Assembly: GCA_005888865.1 (NCBI GenBank)
Contig: VBCL01000028.1
Coordinates: 1-11,497 of the forward strand
DNA: 11,497 bases
Source of the DNA: Betaproteobacteria bacterium
Lineage (GTDB): Bacteria; Pseudomonadota; Gammaproteobacteria; Burkholderiales; Casimicrobiaceae
Direction: 5' to 3'
Numbering within the stretch: position 1 is the stretch's first letter; every line of letters starts with the position of its first letter. The notes under the pieces were generated by a model. That model saw only the letters and a list, made by a program, of their open reading frames with translations. It did no database searches and was not told where the DNA came from. Positions 7,519 through 11,497 of the stretch are shown here, piece after piece. A program made the translations under genes and the position numbers.

Positions 7519-8271
7519 TCATGAGGTTACGCGCTGCTCGAGCCAATCGGCGACCCCCGCCATCTCGGCGCGATGGGTGAGATCGATCTGCAACGGGGTG
7601 ATCGACACGTACCCTGCTTCGACCGCGTGAAAGTCGGTGCCCTCGCCGGCGTCGGCCGCCGCGCCTGCCCCGCCCACCCAGTAGCAGGTCTCGCCACGCG
7701 GTGTCTTGGTCTTGATCACCGGCTCTGCCTTGTGCCGCCGGCCCAGGCGCGTGATACGAGAGCCCTTGAGCTCGTGCTGCGCGATATCGGGGACGTTGAC
7801 GTTGAGCAGCCACTTGCCGAGCGGTCGTTCACGGTGGCGCTGCACCATCTCGAGGATGACCGACGTCGCGGTCTCGAAATGCCGGCCGATCTTGCTCGTC
7901 AGCGAGACCGCGAGCGATGGGATGCCGAGCAGATATCCCTCCGTTGCCGCGGCGACGGTACCGGAGTAGATCGTATCGTCTCCCATGTTCTCACCGAGAT
8001 TGATGCCCGAGATCACCATGTCGGGCAGCTCGTCGAGCAACCCAGTGACGGCGATGTGCACGCAATCGGTAGGCGTGCCGTTGACGAACAGGAATCCGTT
8101 CGGCGCCCGCCGCACGGTCAGCGGGCGGTCGAGCGTGAGGGAGTTCGACGATCCTGAACGATCACGCTCGGGCGCGACGACTGTGATGTCGGCGTGTGGA
8201 GCAATCTCAGCGGCGAGGCGTTCCAGACCGGGCGCGAAATAGCCGTCGTCGTTGCTGAGCAGGATGCGCAT
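7519..8271 (-). CDS. surE: 5'/3'-nucleotidase SurE (survival protein)
   Basis: A metal-dependent nucleoside monophosphatase and exopolyphosphatase linked to stationary-phase survival, 250 aa. It starts with the family N-terminus MRILLSNDDG. Metal ligands are visible at D8, D9, S39 (RDRSGSSNSLT) and N91 (ISGINLGEN); GDDTIYSGTVAAATEG (98-113) is also typical. ATG 8271 is chosen because it gives this canonical N-terminus. An in-frame TTG at 8304 and GTG at 8274 would add residues not seen in the family. It is first in the surE-pcm-nlpD-rpoS cluster, with a possible promoter at 8322-8350. Confidence 0.96.
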   Translation of the reverse strand: MRILLSNDDGYFAPGLERLAAEIAPHADITVVAPERDRSGSSNSLTLDRPLTVRRAPNGFLFVNGTPTDCVHIAVTGLLDELPDMVISGINLGENMGDDTIYSGTVAAATEGYLLGIPSLAVSLTSKIGRHFETATSVILEMVQRHRERPLGKWLLNVNVPDIAQHELKGSRITRLGRRHKAEPVIKTKTPRGETCYWVGGAGAAADAGEGTDFHAVEAGYVSITPLQIDLTHRAEMAGVADWLEQRVTS

Positions 8272-8321
8272 CACCGGGCGTTGAATGGGTCGCGCGGCAG
8301 CCAAGCCGCCCGCGGTGGCCC

Positions 8322-8356
8322 ATTATAAACGCCCGGGATACGAAAGAATGGTTCTT
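8322..8356 (-). promoter_or_regulatory. Candidate surE-cluster promoter (perfect TATAAT) with adjacent dyad
   Basis: On the minus strand a perfect -10 TATAAT lies at 8327 to 8322, about 50 nt before the surE ATG. The -35 is poor: CATTCT at 17 bp or TTCTTT at 15 bp. An inverted repeat AAGAA-TGG-TTCTT (8344-8356) covers the -35 position, where an activator or repressor could bind. The -10 sequence is seen directly; promoter activity is inferred. Confidence 0.4.
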
Positions 8357-8369
8357 GAGAAAGGCGCTT

Positions 8370-9008
8370 TCAGCTCTTCGGCCAGTGCTGCGCGAACACC
8401 GCAGCGATCTTCGGATGCGCTTCGATGCGCATGAGCGCGGCATGAAAGTCGGGGCGATGTTCCTCGACATGCTTGCGCGTGCCCGACCACTTCGAGACGA
8501 CCGCAGCGTGGATGTCGAGCGCGCCCAGCGCTTCGCCCGAAAGGTACGGGCGCGCCGGGAAGAGATCGGCGAACATTTCCCAATGCTTGTGCAGTCGCAC
8601 GCGCGTGCCGGCGCGGATGCGGTCCTTGACGACGTCGTCGTTGTCCGCATCGGCACACCAGCGCTCGGGGAAGTCGATGATGCTGATCGCCGCGTAGCAG
8701 TTGGCCGCGATGAATACCATGCCGCGCACCGCCTGCGCACGCGCCGACGGATCGCGCGGCAGCAGACCGCTCTCCGGATGAGCGAGGCCAAGGTGGATGA
8801 GAATCGCCGCGCTTTCGGACAGCACACCGCCATCGGGGAGCACCAGCGTCGGAATCTGACCGAGCGGGTTGACCTTCAAGAGCTCGGAGAATGCGTCGTT
8901 GGGCTCCCACGATGCGGTTTCGATCACGCGGTAGGACACGCCGATCAACTCCAGCGCAACCTGCGTTGTCGCGGAGCCCGATCCTTTTTTGCCATACAGC
9001 GTGTACAT
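8370..9008 (-). CDS. Glutathione S-transferase family protein
   Basis: A cytosolic GST-fold protein of 212 aa. The N-terminal thioredoxin-like domain (1-80) starts MYTLYGKKGSGSATTQVALE and contains NPLGQIPTL (47-55, cis-Pro P53) and SESAAIL (64-70), the glutathione gamma-glutamyl binding motif. The rest is the all-helical C-terminal domain. The catalytic residue is probably Ser10 or Ser12, as no Cys is at that position. It may conjugate or reduce xenobiotic electrophiles; the substrate cannot be predicted. ATG 9008 has a strong GGAGG (9017 to 9013) 4 nt upstream. It lies 55 nt downstream of the VOC gene on the same strand and may be co-transcribed with it. Confidence 0.9.
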   Translation of the reverse strand: MYTLYGKKGSGSATTQVALELIGVSYRVIETASWEPNDAFSELLKVNPLGQIPTLVLPDGGVLSESAAILIHLGLAHPESGLLPRDPSARAQAVRGMVFIAANCYAAISIIDFPERWCADADNDDVVKDRIRAGTRVRLHKHWEMFADLFPARPYLSGEALGALDIHAAVVSKWSGTRKHVEEHRPDFHAALMRIEAHPKIAAVFAQHWPKS

Positions 9009-9063
9009 CGTTCCTCCCGATCAGACGCGCCTTCTGCCCGTCGTCGACGCGGCAGCGATCACC

Positions 9064-9537
9064 TTATGCGGCCTGCCCGCTCGTCGACATCTTAGCCATG
9101 CGCCGCTGCATCTCCTCCGCGGATACGTCCTCGACGTGGGTCGCGATCGTCCAGACATGGCCGAACGGATCCATGATCGTGCCGCTGCGATCACCGTAGA
9201 ACTGGTCCTTGAGCGGCTGCTTCACCACCCCACCCGCGGCCAGGGCTTTGGCGAACTGCGCGTCGACGTCGGCCACGTAGAACAGCATGCTGACCGGCGT
9301 GCCGTCGAGCGTCTGGGGACTGTTGTGGCCCATCTCGGGTGACTCGTCCGCCATCATGACCACGCTGTCGCCGATCTTCATTTCGGCGTGACCGATCTTG
9401 CCGCCAGGCGCGGGAAAACGCATCAGCTCCGTGGCGCCGAAAGCCTTCTTGTAGAAGTCCAGCGCGCGCGCCGCACCGCGAATGATGAGGTAAGGCGTAA
9501 CACCGGCGTATCCGGTGGGAACAGGCTGCACCATCAT
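9064..9537 (-). CDS. VOC-superfamily protein, PhnB/glyoxalase-like
   Basis: A small vicinal-oxygen-chelate fold protein of about 157 aa with two beta-alpha-beta-beta-beta modules. Typical PhnB-like phrases are GVTPYLIIRGAARALDFYKKAFGATE, written here as GVTPYLII and AARALDFYKKAFGATE, then GGKIGHAEMKIGD, VADVDAQFAKALAAGG and DPFGHVWTIATH. Related proteins are annotated as glyoxalase/bleomycin-resistance-like or PhnB-like, mostly without known substrate. I chose ATG 9537 because AAGGAG lies just upstream (gap about 4 nt). The next ATG, 9534, has a better 7-nt gap and is equally possible, while ATG 9552 contains the ribosome site inside the gene and is unlikely. The function is not assigned. Confidence 0.88.
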   Translation of the reverse strand: MMVQPVPTGYAGVTPYLIIRGAARALDFYKKAFGATELMRFPAPGGKIGHAEMKIGDSVVMMADESPEMGHNSPQTLDGTPVSMLFYVADVDAQFAKALAAGGVVKQPLKDQFYGDRSGTIMDPFGHVWTIATHVEDVSAEEMQRRMAKMSTSGQAA

Positions 9538-9568
9538 GACACTCCTTTGCATTTGAGTTGGAACAGGA

Positions 9569-9599
9569 GGGCCTCGACCGCCGCTGGCGGAGCAGGCCC
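9569..9599. other. Imperfect hairpin in the leader of the VOC gene
   Basis: GGGCCT (9569-9574) pairs with AGGCCC (9594-9599). Inside it CCGCC (9578-9582) pairs with GGCGG (9586-9590) around loop GCT, with a 3x3 internal loop between the stems. It is 32 nt or more upstream of the VOC start. No T-run follows, so it is more likely a leader structure than a terminator, or chance in GC-rich DNA. Confidence 0.25.
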
Positions 9600-9631
9600 C
9601 TTCGACCCGCGCCTAAACCGGCGCGAACTGC

Positions 9632-9648
9632 AAAGCGCTTCGCGCGCT
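9632..9648 (-). terminator. Weak candidate terminator downstream of lexA
   Basis: Read on the minus strand 36 nt after the lexA stop, AGCGC-GCGAA-GCGCT (9648 to 9634) is followed by TT. The stem is only 5 bp and the T-run very short. An alternative, longer pairing exists between GCGCGAA (9621-9627) and TTCGCGC (9639-9645). Termination here is inferred and uncertain. Confidence 0.25.
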
Positions 9649-9683
9649 CGACATCGACGCGGTAACTCCGGCGTATACGTTCC

Positions 9684-10364
9684 TCATAGCTTGCCTCCAC
9701 GAACCAAGCCGACGCCGATGCCTTCTATCGTAAACGAGGTCTGTCTCGGATCGACGACGATGGGCTCGAACTCCGGATTCTCCGGCGAGAGGACGATCTC
9801 ACGACCGCGCCGCCTGAACCGCTTGACGGTGACCTCGTCCTCGATGCGCGCCACGACAATTTGCCCTGGCCTCGCCTCCGCAGTCTTGTGCACGGCGAGC
9901 AGATCGCCCTCGAGGATGCCGGCGCCGGTCATGCTCGTGCCGCGCACGCGTAAGAGGTAGTCCGCACGCGGCGAAAACAGTTCCGCATCGACGCGATAAT
10001 GGGCCTCGATATGCTCCGCCGCAAGAATTGGGCTGCCCGCTGCGACCCGGCCCACGAGGGGCAGCGTACCCTGGACCGGAACGCCCGGAATCTCCTTGAG
10101 CCTCAAGCCGCGCGACGCCCCCGGCACGATCTCCACGGCACCCTTGCGTGCCAATGCCTGGAGGTGATCCTCCGCCGAGCTGGGCGTGGAAAAGCCCAGG
10201 CCCGCGGCAATCTCGGCGCGCGTGGGCGGCATGCCCCTTGCTTCGATGAAGCCGCGGATCCAGTCGAGGATCTGGCGTTGCCGAGGTGTCAGGCGCGGCG
10301 AGCCGATGACGTCGCCGGCCGGACGGCGAAGATGCGCAAAGGGACGACGCGGGCGGGAAGACAT
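9684..10364 (-). CDS. lexA: SOS-response repressor and self-cleaving protease LexA
   Basis: Represses DNA-damage genes until RecA filaments stimulate self-cleavage. It is 226 aa from ATG 10364. The N-terminal winged helix-turn-helix (LTPRQRQILDWIRGFIEA, PPTRAEIAAGLGF) has recognition helix STPSSAEDHLQALARKG. Cleavage site A109-G110 is in VGRVAAGSP; catalytic Ser144 is in GTSMTGAGI and Lys181 in DEVTVKRF, so the protease is intact. The C-terminal half reads very like E. coli LexA. Oddities: about 24 extra Arg/Pro-rich residues before LTPRQ, with no alternative in-frame start to remove them, and changed residues at four of five positions that contact DNA in E. coli LexA (S39 to T60, N41 to S62, A42 to S63, E45 to D66; E44 kept as E65). 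It is apparently monocistronic, with little Shine-Dalgarno. Confidence 0.95.
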   Translation of the reverse strand: MSSRPRRPFAHLRRPAGDVIGSPRLTPRQRQILDWIRGFIEARGMPPTRAEIAAGLGFSTPSSAEDHLQALARKGAVEIVPGASRGLRLKEIPGVPVQGTLPLVGRVAAGSPILAAEHIEAHYRVDAELFSPRADYLLRVRGTSMTGAGILEGDLLAVHKTAEARPGQIVVARIEDEVTVKRFRRRGREIVLSPENPEFEPIVVDPRQTSFTIEGIGVGLVRGGKL

Positions 10365-10365
10365 C

Positions 10366-10391
10366 GAATACCCATCATATATACGGTATCC
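10366..10391. promoter_or_regulatory. Candidate LexA operator: non-canonical inverted repeat at the lexA start
   Basis: Read on the minus strand, GGATACC (10391-10385), 12 bases, GGTATTC (10372-10366) is an inverted repeat with 6 of 7 arm bases matching. It covers the predicted transcription start and ends two bases before the lexA ATG. A second TACCG lies exactly 18 bp upstream (10406 versus 10388), over the -10. No CTGT-N8-ACAG box is present. The repeat is seen directly; its role as LexA autoregulatory site is inference. Confidence 0.45.
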
Positions 10392-10393
10392 GC

Positions 10394-10421
10394 ATTGTAG
10401 ACGGTAGAAACCGCGCGTCAA
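10394..10421 (-). promoter_or_regulatory. Sigma-70-type promoter of lexA
   Basis: On the minus strand TTGACG (10421 to 10416), a 16-bp spacer and TACAAT (10399 to 10394) match five of six bases in each consensus hexamer. The expected transcription start is near 10387, leaving a leader of roughly 23 nt before the ATG at 10364. The adjacent inverted repeat would block this promoter if bound. Confidence 0.65.
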
Positions 10422-10599
10422 GCCCAGAGAGTCCGCACTCTGCCGGACAGCACGATCCCGGCGCCGGCTGCCGGCGCAGCATCGGCGTGCAATGTGCAGC
10501 CGGACTTTCGTGAGCCTTGCATGCGCGAGATCCGAGCCGTGCCGAAATGAACCCACGGAACCTCGGACGAATTCCTACACATTCTCGGAAATTCGCGCT

Positions 10600-10629
10600 G
10601 GAATCTTTTTGGGACGGGTACGGTCGTAA
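10600..10629 (+). promoter_or_regulatory. Possible ECF (sigma-E-like) promoter upstream of nuoI
   Basis: GGAATCT (10600-10606), a 15-bp spacer and GGTCGTAA (10622-10629) resemble the E. coli sigma-E pattern GGAACTT-N15/16-GGTCTAA, with the GGAA and GGTC cores intact. It ends 24 nt before the nuoI GTG. No sigma-70-type promoter was found nearby. Such short matches arise by chance, so this is a hypothesis. Confidence 0.25.
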
Positions 10630-10653
10630 CGTGACGTTGCTTGAGACCAAACC

Positions 10654-11154
10654 GTGCCGCGCCTTCGTAACTTCGCTGATCGACTCGCGCAGACCTGGTT
10701 GCTGCTGGAGCTGCTGCGCGGTCTGCGCATAACGGCGCGATACCTCTTCCGGCGCAAGTTCACCGTGCACTACCCCGAGGAGCACACGCCGCAATCACCG
10801 CGCTTCCGGGGCCTGCACGCCTTGCGGCGCTACCCGAACGGCGAAGAGCGGTGCATCGCCTGCAAGTTGTGCGAATCGGTCTGTCCGGCGCTGGCGATCA
10901 CCATCGAATCGGAGCAGCGTCCCGACGGTACGCGGCGCACGACGCGCTACGACATCGATCTGTTCAAGTGCATCTATTGCGGTTTCTGCGAAGAAGCGTG
11001 TCCGACCGACGCCATCGTCATGACCCGAGAAATCGAGTTCCACATGGTTGCCCGGTACGAATCGATCGCGACCAAGGAGATGCTGCTCGCCTTCGGCGAT
11101 CGCAAGGAAGCGGAGATCGCCGCGGATCGCGCGGCCGACGCGCGTTTCCGGTGA
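10654..11154 (+). CDS. nuoI: Stand-alone NADH-quinone oxidoreductase subunit I (NuoI) paralogue
   Basis: In complex I, NuoI carries clusters N6a and N6b between the NADH module and the quinone site, on the cytoplasmic side. This copy is 166 aa, the normal length. Both cluster motifs are complete: CIACKLCESVCP (C67, C70, C73, C77) and CIYCGFCEEACP (C106, C109, C112, C116). The family core TPQSPRFRGLHALRRYPNGE (45-64) and the tail TKEMLLAFGDRKEAEIA are present, while the stretch 127-139 (IEFHMVARYESIA) looks divergent. GTG 10654 is the first possible start, since an in-frame TGA lies at 10642; only a weak GAG precedes it. No other nuo gene flanks it: lexA is divergent and a DksA-like gene follows. 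It may serve complex I as a second NuoI or another ferredoxin-like role. Confidence 0.9.
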   Translation: MPRLRNFADRLAQTWLLLELLRGLRITARYLFRRKFTVHYPEEHTPQSPRFRGLHALRRYPNGEERCIACKLCESVCPALAITIESEQRPDGTRRTTRYDIDLFKCIYCGFCEEACPTDAIVMTREIEFHMVARYESIATKEMLLAFGDRKEAEIAADRAADARFR

Positions 11155-11182
11155 GTCTCGGCACCGCCGTGAACCCATATCC

Positions 11183-11203
11183 CCGCGCCGCGCCAACGCG
11201 CGG
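11183..11203. other. GC hairpin between nuoI and the DksA-like gene
   Basis: CCGCGC (11183-11188) can pair with GCGCGG (11198-11203); an alternative inner stem is CGCG-CCAA-CGCG (11189-11200). No T-run follows. It could attenuate or end the nuoI message, but simple GC-rich chance cannot be excluded. Confidence 0.25.
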
Positions 11204-11247
11204 ATGCCGATGAATACCGATTAACCAATGCTACTGGAGCTTCGCAA

Positions 11248-11497
11248 ATGAGCCTTGCCCGCAATCACGATCCTCGAGCACCCCGATCCGCGTCACCGCC
11301 GCCTGCGCCAAAGCGTCTGTCTCAACGCGAGCTGCACGCCCTCCTGGAACGCCTCGATCGGCGCGAGCAGGTGCTGATCCGCCAGATCGCAGAAGAGCGC
11401 AACCGGATCGACAACGAGGGTTTGTCGCAGCTCGAGGCCGACGTCGGCGACCAAGTCGATCAGGCCTTCGTCAAGACCAGCGTGGAGATGGAGCGCG
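11248..11497 (+). CDS. TraR/DksA-family regulator, N-terminal part, runs off the right edge
   Basis: The first 83 codons of a protein that resembles DksA/TraR proteins, which bind the RNA polymerase secondary channel and, with ppGpp, alter promoter opening. ATG 11248 has GGAG 8 nt upstream (11236-11239). After a Pro/Ala-rich, disordered-looking start (residues 8-22), a helix begins LSQRELHALLERLDRREQVL (24-43) and continues charged, as in the coiled-coil arm. GDQVDQAF (67-74) keeps the DxxDxA acidic tip (D68, D71, A73), the part that works inside the polymerase channel. The zinc-finger cysteines or their replacements would lie beyond the window. It is 93 nt after nuoI and could share its transcript. 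The family call rests on half a protein. Confidence 0.75.
   Translation, partial: MSLARNHDPRAPRSASPPPAPKRLSQRELHALLERLDRREQVLIRQIAEERNRIDNEGLSQLEADVGDQVDQAFVKTSVEMER

Larger units (their letters stand above)
10365..10653. other. Divergent lexA/nuoI intergenic region
   Basis: This 289-bp gap holds the lexA promoter and dyad at its left end. In the middle are two hairpins: GTCCG/CGGAC (10431-10448) and a perfect 7-bp GCGCCGG-CTG-CCGGCGC (10461-10477). Further right is an imperfect inverted repeat CGAATTCC/GGAAATTCG (10568-10595, one bulged base), then a possible ECF-type promoter. I see no credible protein-coding gene in it. Confidence 0.6.

Noticed and set aside
9191..9700. Minus-strand frame overlapping the lexA end and the VOC gene
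   Set aside because: Its Arg-rich sequence reads out of frame through the conserved VOC protein; no sign of a broken gene.
10441..10448. CTG-N4-ACAG near lexA as a possible standard LexA box
   Set aside because: The spacing is wrong: CTGT-N8-ACAG is required, and the fourth base of the left half does not match.
10609..10637. Sigma-70 promoter starting TTGGGA upstream of nuoI
   Set aside because: No acceptable -10 hexamer lies at 16-18 bp.
10375..10794. Minus-strand open frame across the lexA promoter and the nuoI start
   Set aside because: It runs through the promoter and the NuoI N-terminus, with no recognisable protein features.
1..11497. Mobile elements, CRISPR arrays, tRNA or rRNA genes
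   Set aside because: I looked for transposase or integrase motifs, spaced direct repeats and RNA gene signatures and saw none.

Overview
This is a GC-rich, gene-dense stretch of a proteobacterial chromosome, most likely from a betaproteobacterium. The surE-pcm-nlpD-rpoS order is the classical beta/gamma-proteobacterial arrangement, and the RpoS and LexA proteins read like beta/gamma forms. Phrases such as IYLNEIGQN and RALRHLE in RpoS point to the beta side. Almost all of the window is core genome. I see no transposase, integrase, phage gene, CRISPR array, tRNA or rRNA.

Layout. Positions 1-634 (minus) hold the N-terminal two thirds of a histone-deacetylase-family amidohydrolase that runs off the left edge. 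A 164-bp divergent gap follows. Positions 799-4853 (plus) are the MoxR ATPase / DUF58 protein / TgpA-type transglutaminase membrane protein cassette. It has a GC-rich hairpin between the first two genes and a GTGA stop/start overlap between the last two. The tgpA stop overlaps the rpoS stop tail to tail.

Positions 4850-8271 (minus) are the stationary-phase cluster, transcribed surE, pcm, nlpD, rpoS: a 5'/3'-nucleotidase, an L-isoaspartyl repair methyltransferase, a murein-hydrolase activator lipoprotein and sigma S. Its genes are joined by ATGA overlaps. Upstream on the same strand are a glutathione S-transferase-like gene (8370-9008), a PhnB/VOC-fold gene (9064-9537) and lexA (9684-10364).

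A 289-bp divergent intergenic region carries a good sigma-70-type lexA promoter overlapped by an inverted repeat that could be its operator. On the plus strand follow a stand-alone nuoI (10654-11154), not inside a complex I operon, and the beginning of a TraR/DksA-type regulator (11248 to the right edge).

No wholly new multi-gene system is evident. The items most worth a second look are at the right end. The LexA has four of five aligned operator-contact residues changed and no E. coli-type CTGT-N8-ACAG box at its own promoter, but has a non-canonical dyad there. Next to it is an orphan nuoI with all eight cysteines, possibly behind an ECF-type promoter, followed by a DksA-like protein. The rpoS/tgpA overlap and the chained start/stop overlaps in the surE cluster are smaller points of interest.
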